DNA from: Autumnicola psychrophila
Lineage (GTDB): Bacteria > Bacteroidota > Bacteroidia > Flavobacteriales > Flavobacteriaceae
DNA length: 64,000 bases
NCBI RefSeq assembly: GCF_031846645.1
Contig: NZ_JAVRHN010000009.1
Span: 62,001-126,000, forward strand
Reading direction: 5' to 3'
Part shown: positions 26,684 to 35,663 of the stretch, one piece after another
Numbering within the stretch: the first letter of the stretch is position 1
How the letters are laid out: every line of letters begins with the position of its first letter
Position numbers and translations under genes: made by a program
The notes under the pieces: generated by a model
Databases searched by the model: none
Seen by the model: only the letters and a program-made list of their open reading frames with translations
What the model was told of the DNA's origin: nothing

Positions 26684-28590
26684 TTACTTCCTATTCGTGA
26701 TCTTAGCTGCCCAATCTGTACCGGAACGATTTTTACCACTAGGAAATTTTGGAAGCTGTATTACTCCTGTTTTATCTGATCTGATTTCAATAGGTGCTTG
26801 CCATTCACCTTTCTTAGGATCGAACCACATAAACAAATAGGCCGAATCGGGATCAAATCCTTTTACCGTTGGTAGTTCCGCCTTATTCTCGAAATACACT
26901 AAAGCCATGTCTCTTTCCTCATTCCTCATCATATATGACCACCCATCCAGGCTTCTTAAAGAACTATTCGCTGATTTTTGCGGGTATAGATCCTCATGCG
27001 CAGGTTCTAGATTTTGATATTCCGCACCCTCTGAAAGCATGAAATTTGCTAAGTATTGCATTTGTTTTCCTGACTCATAGCGTAATGCGTCCCAAAAATG
27101 AGGACGCCATCCTGCAGGCTCCCCTGTTGAAGTAATATCATATGCGGCTGTTCCATGAACATGTCCCGAAAGCCCTCCAGAAAGCACTGAACCGTACATT
27201 TGCGCCCTTGCAAAATAATTATCCCTTTGCGAATTAGGTGTCGGTCTTTCTCCGCCAGGTTTATTCATTTTTGAGCCGGGATTATCCCATCCCGTATAGT
27301 AAGGCTCGAAATTAATAGCTGGATAAGGAGGGTCAAGATTGAACAAGGTATCTAAGGCACGATAAAAACCATGATCTCTTGGATCATTACCAACACTGTG
27401 CATTGTCAGCCATGGACTCTCCTGCCGATGACCAAACTGTCTATAGGTCGAATTATTAAAGATGTGTGAGGCTGACCGAAAGGTAAGGGACCATATTTTT
27501 TTACATGGTATGTTAATGCTTCGTTGAATTCATCGGCAGTCAGACTATACTTCTCTGGAATCCAGTCAAGGTGAATACCACTAAAAATTATATTGTAAGC
27601 TCCATATCTAGAGATAAGGTACTGTACGTATCGTGCGAAGGATTCATTAAAATCGAAATAGGCCTTCCAAGAAGGAGCAACATCACGTCTTACCGTCTCC
27701 AATAAGGCAGTAAAGCCAATATCTGACAAATATTGCATCTTCTTATCCAGACTTCTAAAATATTCTGGATTAATTTTATTGAAATCTGAAACACCTTTAT
27801 GTTCAAGAGACATTTCGAAAGGAAGATTTCCCAACTCATCCCGCATATTTTTGGCAGTTACTTCGCCTTCACCAACTTGGTAACCGAACTTTTCCCAGGC
27901 ATTCCTGAGAAATACACCATTGGTATCAGCATAGGTACTGGCATTGCTATCGCTTTCCCAGTTAGGAAAACTAGATATTAAGCTAACAGAATTGTATCCC
28001 TGCTCCTTCCGATATATAACGGCATCCTCAAAACCAATGCCCGGACCCGGAATATAATTTTTTGTTCCGGGGACTCCCCGAAAAGGGAGCCGCCAGGTTG
28101 CTCCAGCAAGCCAAGTGTCTCCCACCATAAAAAAAGGAGTTCCATCAGCGTATTGTAAGGCATGCCCATTGGCTGTAGGACTGATGAATCCATGACGGTT
28201 TTTGTTTTGCTTCTTCTCCTCATCCGTCCAGGCAATGGCAACAAATTCTCCCGAATGCCCATTGAGTCCTGCCTCGTTTGTTTGATTAGACCCACTCGTC
28301 CAATGCCATTTCCCAGGAGTGGTGCCAACAAAGCGAAAGGTGAATTTGTTTTCTCCATTCCAGAAACCATAGATTCGCCTAGAGAAATTAGGTCCCACCA
28401 GATCAATCCAACAGGTTATTTCGGTGTAATAGTTATTATATTTTCTCTCAGTACTGAGGGTTATTTCCTGCATTTCCCAAACATGTACAACAGCCTCATT
28501 CCCTTCACCTGATGTAGAAGAATAGGTATTCAAAGGAATCAGGCTGAATATAATCAAATAAGGAAGAAAAAAATATTTTTTGTTTTTCAT
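26684..28590 (-). pseudogene. DUF5060/DUF4038-type glycosidase with a single-base frameshift
   Basis: The first part (28590 down to about 27455) has a signal peptide (MKNKKYFFLPYLIIFSLIPL), a DUF5060 beta-sandwich (KFTFRFVGTTPGKWHWTSGS) and the start of a DUF4038 barrel (ALQYADGTPFFMVGDTWLAG). The frame ends early at 27406. Reading the next frame from about 27455 gives NSTYRQFGHRQESPWLTMHS, which is the expected family continuation, then a C-terminal beta-domain ending WAAKITNRK at 26684. One missing A in the short A/T run at 27451-27458 explains the shift. The DUF4038 group includes GH140 apiosidases that act on rhamnogalacturonan II; whether this gene was one is uncertain. Confidence 0.75.
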
Positions 28591-28764
28591 GATAATTCTG
28601 ATAAATTCTCTCTAAGATTTGAAGTGTCTTTGTACAACTAAGGATGTATATCTACATATGGAACTTCAGTCTAGGATCGGCATCAATAGATTATAAATAC
28701 ATAATTGCTATTAAACGTTCGTACTTTCCAATAGCTTCCCAGAAAGAGGCTCCAGGCTCCACTT

Positions 28765-30018
28765 CTAGAATTGCACTTCCGTTGAACCTTTGGCTTTATT
28801 CAGACTAATATGTTTAGTTTCACCATTACAGGTTACCTTATAGTCACCATAAAAAGCGCGTATTGTTAGTTCTCCGCTGCTATCAGCCTCTTGCTCTACT
28901 CCAGTCCACCATTTATCAAATACCAGATCCCTGTACGCATTAGCCTGAGGTCTTGGTGTCCAATCCTCCTTCCACATTGCACTATACGGTTGCCAATGTG
29001 AACCCGCCCAAAATCCCCACATAACAATAGCCTGCACTTGAGGGTTGGCGAAATAGATAAGAAAAAGTTTGTTGAGCTCCTCTGCCTGTAACTTTTCATC
29101 CTCATAAGCAAAGAGAACCTCGGTTATTTTTATGGGCAAATTAAATTCAGATAAACGATCAAGATTTTGTTGTACCTTCTCAGCAGGTGTCGTTAATGTG
29201 GTGCTCGTAGATCTATGTCCCTGGACTCCAATTCCACCTAAAGGAACACCGTTGTCCAGCAGGATTCCAATTTGCTTAACGTAAGGACCTGCATTGAAAC
29301 CTATATCAAGAACCCCATAATCGTTTAAATAGAGAACAGCATCGGGGTTGGAGGCTTTCACTATCCACGCCATTTCATTAATCACTCCAAAACCTAAACG
29401 TCTTCGGAAGAAGTCCCCGTGTATCATTTCATTATTCAGATCGAATTCATTTATTCTCCCCTTGAAATGTTCTGTCACACTTTTGCCTCTGTTAACAACC
29501 GCTTTCCGAAGTTGAGCATTGTTTAGAGGTAAGAGCCAGTCATTCATAAATTCGTCCTTTGCCCAGTAAATACAATGCCCACGCATCGGAATGTCTCGCT
29601 CCTCACATAATTCCCAGATACGATCGGCAACGGAGTAATCTACTTCACCCATTTCAGGTTCATTAGAATACCATTTGAGAGCGTTTTCATGAACTGCGTA
29701 ATTGAAGTTATCTTCGAGAACCTGCAAATATTTTTCTCTATCGGAAGAAGAAAAAGAATTGGGAACGGATTCAGCCAATTCATTCGGAATGGCTGTACCA
29801 AATAGAAATTCATGTTTCACTTGTTCAATGGTGATTTGAGCACCAGGCGGTGCGTAAACGGTCAAATCACCCATTCGAATTTCAGCAATCCGTGAATCTA
29901 TATTTTCTTGAGTAACCTTTTCGGCAGGAGTAAGATCAAAAATTTGATCTTGTGCGAATGATTTTGCTGTTGTAAAGAATATTATTCCAAATAAACTAAA
30001 AAATCTGAATACTTTCAT
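28765..30018 (-). CDS. GH10-like endo-glycosidase
   Basis: A 417-residue secreted enzyme with signal peptide MKVFRFFSLFGIIFFTTAKSFAQ. The barrel shows GH10 hallmarks: ENALKWYSNEPEMGEVDYSV (family pattern ENxMKW...EP..G), MRGHCIYWAKD (the RGH motif), the acid/base Glu in EFDLNNEMIHG and the nucleophile Glu in PIKITEVLFAYE. The N-terminal part carries an extra small beta-region (IRMGDLTVYAPPGAQITIEQ). GH10 enzymes are mostly xylanases, but divergent pectin-associated members exist. The gene is intact and has its own direct-repeat promoter at 30108-30152. Confidence 0.8.
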   Translation of the reverse strand: MKVFRFFSLFGIIFFTTAKSFAQDQIFDLTPAEKVTQENIDSRIAEIRMGDLTVYAPPGAQITIEQVKHEFLFGTAIPNELAESVPNSFSSSDREKYLQVLEDNFNYAVHENALKWYSNEPEMGEVDYSVADRIWELCEERDIPMRGHCIYWAKDEFMNDWLLPLNNAQLRKAVVNRGKSVTEHFKGRINEFDLNNEMIHGDFFRRRLGFGVINEMAWIVKASNPDAVLYLNDYGVLDIGFNAGPYVKQIGILLDNGVPLGGIGVQGHRSTSTTLTTPAEKVQQNLDRLSEFNLPIKITEVLFAYEDEKLQAEELNKLFLIYFANPQVQAIVMWGFWAGSHWQPYSAMWKEDWTPRPQANAYRDLVFDKWWTGVEQEADSSGELTIRAFYGDYKVTCNGETKHISLNKAKGSTEVQF

Positions 30019-30107
30019 TTTTTGGCTTTGAAGTAATTAAAACAAGATTACCTGATGACTTTTCAGAAAGTTTGTTCTTTTTTGTTTTACAATTGTTGAT
30101 ATAAAAT

Positions 30108-30152
30108 CAAATATAGCCTTCGTTTTTTATTCATGCATCCTGTCCTATCCTG
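30108..30152 (-). promoter_or_regulatory. GH10 gene promoter: direct-repeat operator plus -7 box
   Basis: Read on the minus strand, 30152-30137 is CAGGATAGGACAGGAT, an almost perfect direct repeat of CAGGATA with 3-nt spacer, followed after exactly 21 nt by TATATTTG (30115-30108), a perfect TAnnTTTG -7 box. The GH10 ATG lies about 90 nt further downstream, leaving a leader of some 80 nt. The rest of the 30019-30370 gap holds the divergent deacetylase promoter and nothing else recognisable. Confidence 0.75.
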
Positions 30153-30311
30153 CGAATTCTCCGCGACAATGAAAAAAAATTGAAAAACAGCAAAGAGATA
30201 CCACACCACCAGACATTTACTTCGTTTGGAGAAATTTTTTAAATACAATAGTTAGAAATGATGTATCTCTCCCTCGGAGATCGTATTATTATCTCCTTAA
30301 ATTTTCAGGAA

Positions 30312-30356
30312 CAGGATACTACAGGATTAGCGGTTTTAAAATATATTATAGTTTTA
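30312..30356 (+). promoter_or_regulatory. deacetylase promoter: direct-repeat operator plus -7 box
   Basis: The plus strand 30312-30327 reads CAGGATACTACAGGAT (direct repeat of CAGGATA with 3-nt spacer), followed after exactly 21 nt by TAGTTTTA at 30349-30356, one mismatch from TAnnTTTG. It is the only strong copy on the plus strand and points to the deacetylase gene whose ATG is at 30371, giving a very short leader. Confidence 0.65.
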
Positions 30357-30370
30357 AGAAATTTTTCTAT

Positions 30371-31166
30371 ATGATCTCTAAGAAGCTTTATTTGATCTTG
30401 ATTTTTTTACCACCGGTTTCATATTTAACAGTTCCTGCTATTCTCAGGTGGTAAAAAAAAGATTCCAGATCGCCTGGTTGTACTGACGTTTGATGACGCG
30501 TCTAGCTCTCATTCAAAGTTTTTCGGTCTGGAATTAAAGAAGTACGGATTTGATGCTACCTTCTTCATCTGTGAATTTCCCCCGGACGTTGACGATAAAA
30601 CTAAATATATGAGTTGGCAACAGATCAGAGAACTCGACCGCCAGGGCTTTGAAATTGGAAATTATACTAAAGACCATATTCGAGTGAGTAAGATGACACC
30701 AGAAGAACTTCAGAAACAAGTAGAATACGTGGAAAAGAAGTGTCATGAGCACAAGATTCCGAAACCCTTGAGCTTTGCTTACCCCGCTTGGGTAACAGCC
30801 CCCTATGCCATTGAAGAACTGAAGGAATCCGGTTACAGATTGGCTCGTTCAGGAGGGAATAGGCTATATTATCCACAAAAGGATCATCCTTTACTAATTC
30901 CCAGTTACAATGCTGCAGGAACCGACAGCTCAAAAGTGTTGGACGCAATTGAAAGTGCAAAGGATGTTGGTATTGTGGTACTTACGTTTCATGGGGTCCC
31001 GGATAATCCACATGATTGGGTTACAACACCTCCCGATTTATTCAAGTTTTACCTGAAGTATTTATATGATCATCACTACAATGTGATAGCTATGGAGGAC
31101 TTAGAAGAATTTATAGATATCGAAGAGGCAATGAAACTGAAACCTGCCTTTCGGAATCAAGATTAA
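30371..31166 (+). pseudogene. polysaccharide deacetylase (NodB type) with two homopolymer frameshifts
   Basis: The long open part (from about 30459) encodes PDRLVVLTFDDASSSHSKFF, the NodB TFDD motif, then HKIPKPLSFAYPAWVTAPYA and VVLTFHGVPDN, ending at 31166. A signal peptide start, MISKKLYLILIF, lies at 30371 in another frame. Adding one T to the seven-T run at 30402-30408 and one A to the eight-A run at 30453-30460 restores MISKKLYLILIFFTTGFIFN, SSCYSQVVKKKIPDRLVV as one secreted protein. Such enzymes remove acetyl groups from polysaccharides such as pectin or xylan. The homopolymer context means sequencing error or slippage must be considered. Confidence 0.75.
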
Positions 31167-31417
31167 GTTATTACTCTACTTTTGTATGTAATATGCGAAC
31201 TGCCCTCTTTTCATGCCAAAAAACCACATAAAGCTACTATAATTCAGTTATTTACAGAAAAAAGCTGAAGAGAATTGAAGCTTATTAATTCTTCGTCTAA
31301 TCGTCCTTCATTAAAATATATAATTTTCCACGGAAACAACCAACTAATGAACTGTCCTTTAACCTTTCTTTTGATTTTTAGAAAGATCTAAAAAAGTTCG
31401 ACTATTATTCTATCCAA

Positions 31418-32455
31418 ATGTCCGAAAAACAGAGAATAACAATTTACGATATTTCTAAAAAGTTAAACATTAGTGCTGCAACAGTTTCCCGGGCGCTTAA
31501 TGATGATCCTAAGATTAGCAAAAAAACGCAGGATCTGGTGAGAGAAACTGCTGTTAAAATGAACTACAAGCGAAATCGCTTAGCTCAGGCTCTAAAGAGT
31601 GGCAGAACGAATAATATAGCGGTAATCGTGCCTTACATCGATCGTAATTTCTTTTCATCCATTATCCGCGGAATTGAAGAGGAATTAACTCCTCATGGTT
31701 ATCATGTGATTATTTGTCAATCTCATGAAAAAGTGCAAAATGAAGTGGAACAGATCGCCACCCTCTTAAATACACAGGTTGACGTCATTCTCATGTCGAT
31801 TTCTAAAACTGCGCGAAACTTTGACCACATAAGAAGTATTTTAAAAGATAAGACTCCTCTGGTTTTTTTCGACAGGACAATTAAAAGCCCCCAAGTCAGC
31901 TCTGTTCTCATCGACGATTTTAAAGCTGGGTACATAGCGACTGAACACCTAATAAACCAAGGCTGTAAAAAGATTGCCCATTTGTGTGGAGACAGAAATG
32001 TTAATATCTATAAAAACCGGCATGATGGATATAGAGCCGCCTTAAAGAAATTTGGAATTCAATACTCTCCTGATTATGTTATTGAAGTCAGCAGCAAAGT
32101 AAAATCTGGAATGGCGGCAGTTCGCTCATTATGGCATTTAGAGGTTACACCCGATGCAATATTTGCAGCAGGAGATTATGCCGCACTTGGAGCTATACAG
32201 GAACTCAAAAACAAAAACGTAGAAATTCCGGAGGAGGTTTGCATAGTGGGATCTAGTAACGAGCCTTTTACGAAATATATGGAGATGCCAATAACTTCTA
32301 TAAGCCAGACCCCTCGACTTATGGGGAAAATTGCTGCTCAGGTAATTCTAGAACAAATAAAAGAAAGCTATTTTATAGAAAAGAAGATAACACTTCCTCC
32401 TGAGCTGTTCATAAGAGATTCTTCCGCTAGAAGTATTGTTGATCTTTCAGTTTAA
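31418..32455 (+). CDS. LacI-family transcriptional regulator
   Basis: A 345-residue LacI regulator. Residues about 5-60 form the DNA-binding head (ITIYDISKKLNISAATVSRA, LNDDPKISKKTQD), with the hinge region near KMNYKRNRLAQALKSGRTNN, followed by a periplasmic-binding-protein sensor domain (IAVIVPYIDRNFFSSIIRGI, PLVFFDRTI, PDAIFAAGDYAALGAIQELK). It stands alone on the plus strand between the deacetylase and the decayed genes at 32.7-34 kb. Its targets are unknown; the neighbouring polysaccharide genes or the apiose-type operon are candidates. I saw no clear palindromic operator nearby. Confidence 0.88.
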   Translation: MSEKQRITIYDISKKLNISAATVSRALNDDPKISKKTQDLVRETAVKMNYKRNRLAQALKSGRTNNIAVIVPYIDRNFFSSIIRGIEEELTPHGYHVIICQSHEKVQNEVEQIATLLNTQVDVILMSISKTARNFDHIRSILKDKTPLVFFDRTIKSPQVSSVLIDDFKAGYIATEHLINQGCKKIAHLCGDRNVNIYKNRHDGYRAALKKFGIQYSPDYVIEVSSKVKSGMAAVRSLWHLEVTPDAIFAAGDYAALGAIQELKNKNVEIPEEVCIVGSSNEPFTKYMEMPITSISQTPRLMGKIAAQVILEQIKESYFIEKKITLPPELFIRDSSARSIVDLSV

Positions 32456-32658
32456 GCATTGGTCTTCTAGCATTTGAACAATCCAAAGAAGAGAAAATTT
32501 CCTCCCAAAGTACTTCTAATTTCTGAGGCAAAAGGTTATAAAAGATTATTTTGGCATCACTTGGAAATAATTGAAAATTAGTTATTTCAACTTATAATGT
32601 AATAATTACCATTTCTCCTATTCTTTCTAAACTCACTGTGATAGTAATTAATATGGAA

Positions 32659-33288
32659 TCAACAAAATAAATTAGATGATCTTTGCACCGAATCCCATTC
32701 CACACGACGTTGCTCGACATAAGACTTATGAGCCATTAAAACAGTTATTCCTTCTTCAAAAGCTTTATCTATGTTATCACTCGGCTTTCCTCCATACCTT
32801 ATGCAATCTATCCATTCCTTGATGTGCAAATGAGTTGTATCAATCTGCAGACCATTTATTACAGTATCGGTTAAACCCCGCGAGGCATAATAATTCTCTG
32901 TAGATGTCGCTCCAGACACTGCATCAATTTCATATTCCGGTGAAATAGTTAAAATTGGATCAGAAGTGCCGAAAGTCCCATTTCTTAGTTGATTAGCAAA
33001 TTGAGTAGAATTCTTATCTGCTGTTACTTTCATTGAACGTCCCAATTCCATTGTGGCGTCATGCCCCATAATTCTTCGTCCTCTTGAAAAACTATTACCC
33101 AAAGTTGCACTATAAGTCATTGTTAATTCCTTTTCAGGGTAATCAAAAACAGAAGTTAGGACGTCAGGCATATCCCAATTGTCCTTCCAGTAATAAACAC
33201 CTCCTAAAAAACTAACAGATTTAGGAATACCTATACCTAGCAACTGGTTAATGGCATCGTATTCGTGGGTAAATAACTGACCTTTTCC
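32659..33288 (-). pseudogene. Gfo/Idh/MocA oxidoreductase, N-terminal half deleted
   Basis: This frame encodes only the C-terminal half of a sugar oxidoreductase: GKGQLFTHEYDAINQLLGIG, MTYSATLGNSFSRGRRIMGH, then a helix ending KAFEEGITVLMAHKSYVEQR. The NAD-binding Rossmann domain is absent. Immediately upstream, at 33280-33288, the reading passes into a different gene (the glycosidase at 33282-33957) in another frame. Homologous family members carry KGQL just after the missing half, so a deletion removed the end of one gene and the start of the next. Confidence 0.75.
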
Positions 33289-33957
33289 CACTCTTCTCCT
33301 AAGCTACTTTCATTAGTCATATTATAAAGAACATTCCCGTATTTAAAAGTAAGAGAAAGCAATTTATCGACATACCTCTTTTGCAAATCTAAAACCTGCT
33401 GGTTGTTCTCTTTAACGGAACCTCCATAATAATCTTCATATCCTGAAATTACTTCATCATTCCAGGTAATATTATTTTCTGGGTTTAAAGGATGCTTCTC
33501 AAAGTTACCAGAAAGATCAAAATGATCCCAGATCATCAATTGCACCACAATGTCCCTTTTAGAAGTTTCCTAGAAAAAATTCTAATTTTTCCCAGTATGT
33601 CTCATTCCATTCCTCAAGATTATATTTCCCGTTTCCCGTTTCACTAAATGCATATGTATCGCCTTCATCCCTGTCTGACATCGTATTGCGAACATAATTC
33701 CCTCCCAAAGATTTCAGAAGATCAAGATGCTTTGTAAGTTTAGCACCACTCCACTGCCAAAGGTTATCATTATCGCTGCCCCCGTAGAGCAAAATGGGTT
33801 CGTTTTTGTACTCCCAGTACCGCGGATTTTCATCATACAACCTTATATCTGATGTAAAACTCGGAGAAGACTCATGTTTAGAATCAAGAGTTTTTTGCGC
33901 TTGTGTTAATCCATTTCCAATAAGGAAGAAGATTACTATTATAATTTTATTTTTCAT
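33282..33957 (-). pseudogene. clan-A glycosidase N-terminal part, frameshifted and truncated
   Basis: A signal peptide (MKNKIIIVIFFLIGNGLTQA) leads into a barrel start (EPILLYGGSDNDNLWQW, LDLLKSLGGNYVRNTMSDRD). The frame stops just after YWEKLEFFLGNF at 33559. Removing one G at 33569-33570 gives FFLETSKRDIVVQLMIWDHF and an open frame through VLYNMTNESSLGEEWEK (with the likely acid/base Asn-Glu), where a deletion joins it to the oxidoreductase remnant. It resembles cellulase-like or GH140-like enzymes with a collagen-binding-type tail. Two independent lesions make it non-functional. Confidence 0.75.
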
Positions 33958-34163
33958 TTCCTAACCTAATTTAAATACAAACAGAATTCTGCGTAATTAA
34001 TTATCTAACGTGAAATTAATCACTTAAATATAGAATGTTTTTATTAACCTCATTTTGAATACCGATTGAAGCTTAATTATTTTTCCAATTATCGGCATTG
34101 GCAGAGAAGATAAGTTTTCAGTAAAGTAGAAGTAGCCTACAGTTCATTACTGAAATTAGCATT

Positions 34164-35642
34164 TTAACGTTTTACTGCTTTTAACCACCCTTCATAATTC
34201 GTTTCCATAGATCTTTTTCTGTTTGGGTGGATTTCATGACATTCCTGAAGTTCTTTTAGATGCTCCAAATCTCTAAATAATCCCGAGGTTAAACCTGAAA
34301 GATAAGCAGCACCTAATGCTGAAACATCTGCAATATTCAGAAAGTTGACAGGTTTTTCAAGTAGATCTGCAAGAAACTGAGTAACAAAAGAGTTGTTTCT
34401 AATTCCACCATCTATGTTAAGCTCCTTAAGGTTAAGATTACCGTCTTTTTCCATAGCTTTGATCACATCCTTTATCTGGTAAGGAATAGATTCCAAAGCA
34501 GCCCGAACAATATGGTTCTTATTACAGTCAAAAGTTAATCCTTCAATAGAGGCTTTACGATCCATTTCCCAATAGGGTGCTCCCATACCACTAAATGCGG
34601 GCACGAGGTAAACGCCATTATTATCCTTTACCGATTGAGCCATCTTTCCGGTTTCTGTACTATCGGCAAATAAGTCAAGTTCATTTTTCAACCATTCAAT
34701 AGTAGACCCACAGGAAACTATTATCCCTTCCAGAGCATAATTAATTTCGTTGTTGGTGCTCCAGCAAATAGTTGTAACCATCCCATTCTCAGAAAACTTA
34801 GGCTTTTTACCTATGTTCATTAGAACAGAGCATCCTGTACCTAAAGTAGCCTTCGCTGTTCCCGGCGAAAAACACTGTTCTCCAAAAGCGGCGGCATGAG
34901 AGTCTCCTATCATAGCTGTTATTGGAAGTTCTTCTGTGAAAATACCTTCAAAATCTGAACTTCCGAAGAAAGAGGATGAAAACTTAACTTGTGGGAGATT
35001 TAACCCTTCAAGGCCAAATTCCCTTATTATCTCAGCATCCCAGTCTAAAATTTCGATGTTAAAAAATAAAGTTCTACAGGCATTGGTATAATCGGTGAGA
35101 TATTTTTCTCCCTTGGTTAGTTTATAAAGCAACCAGGTATCCACTGTTCCAAAGTAAGCTTCTCCTCTTTGTATTGCTTCGGCCACTCCCTGATTATGTT
35201 GATTTAACCACATAAGCTTAGTACCCGAAAAATAGGGATCTATGATAAGACCGGTCTTCTCTTTAATAAAAGGCTCCCTTCCAGCTTTCTTCAATTTTTC
35301 ACAAATAGAGGAAGATCGTTTACACTGCCAAACAATAGCTTCATACAAAGGCTCTCCGTGTTTATTCCATACCAAGAAGGTCTCCCTCTGATTGGAAATT
35401 CCACAGGATTTAATCATAGATTTGCTTTTTCCTCCGCCTTCAAAAGATGCAACACATTCCTCCACCGCCTGCACTACATTCCTGAAAATACTTTCAGGAT
35501 TTTGTTCAACCCATCCACCTTTTTTATAAATCGTTTCTAGAGGAACGTTAGCTTTCTCAACCTGCTCACCACGATCATCAAAAATTACCGCCTTTGTACC
35601 ACTGGTACCCTGGTCTACAGAGAGAATGTAAGATGCAGTCAT
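34164..35642 (-). CDS. FGGY carbohydrate kinase, probable D-apulose kinase
   Basis: A 492-residue FGGY kinase closest in look to glycerol kinase: ILSVDQGTSGTKAVIFDDRG at the N-terminus, CGISNQRETFLVWNKHGEPL, the hinge GDSHAAAFGEQCFSPGTAKATL region, and ELNIDGGIRNNSFVTQFLAD. It closes a nine-gene operon with a fucose-isomerase-like protein, split transketolase and ribose-type ABC importer. In the described D-apiose pathway, D-apulose is phosphorylated to D-apulose 4-phosphate by such a kinase (AplK), so I infer this role. A glycerol kinase or other ketose kinase remains possible from sequence alone. Confidence 0.65.
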   Translation of the reverse strand: MTASYILSVDQGTSGTKAVIFDDRGEQVEKANVPLETIYKKGGWVEQNPESIFRNVVQAVEECVASFEGGGKSKSMIKSCGISNQRETFLVWNKHGEPLYEAIVWQCKRSSSICEKLKKAGREPFIKEKTGLIIDPYFSGTKLMWLNQHNQGVAEAIQRGEAYFGTVDTWLLYKLTKGEKYLTDYTNACRTLFFNIEILDWDAEIIREFGLEGLNLPQVKFSSSFFGSSDFEGIFTEELPITAMIGDSHAAAFGEQCFSPGTAKATLGTGCSVLMNIGKKPKFSENGMVTTICWSTNNEINYALEGIIVSCGSTIEWLKNELDLFADSTETGKMAQSVKDNNGVYLVPAFSGMGAPYWEMDRKASIEGLTFDCNKNHIVRAALESIPYQIKDVIKAMEKDGNLNLKELNIDGGIRNNSFVTQFLADLLEKPVNFLNIADVSALGAAYLSGLTSGLFRDLEHLKELQECHEIHPNRKRSMETNYEGWLKAVKR

Positions 35643-35663
35643 AAATAATGTTTTAATGTAAGA

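Noticed and set aside
28660..28690. A further copy of the CAGGATA operator upstream of the DUF5060 gene (CTAGGATCGG)
   Set aside because: Only one partial half-site, wrong orientation for the gene and no -7 box at 21 nt.
30400..30462. Programmed ribosomal frameshifting in the deacetylase
   Set aside because: Two separate shifts within about 50 nt would be required, with no recognisable slippery-site plus stem structure; indels in homopolymers are simpler.
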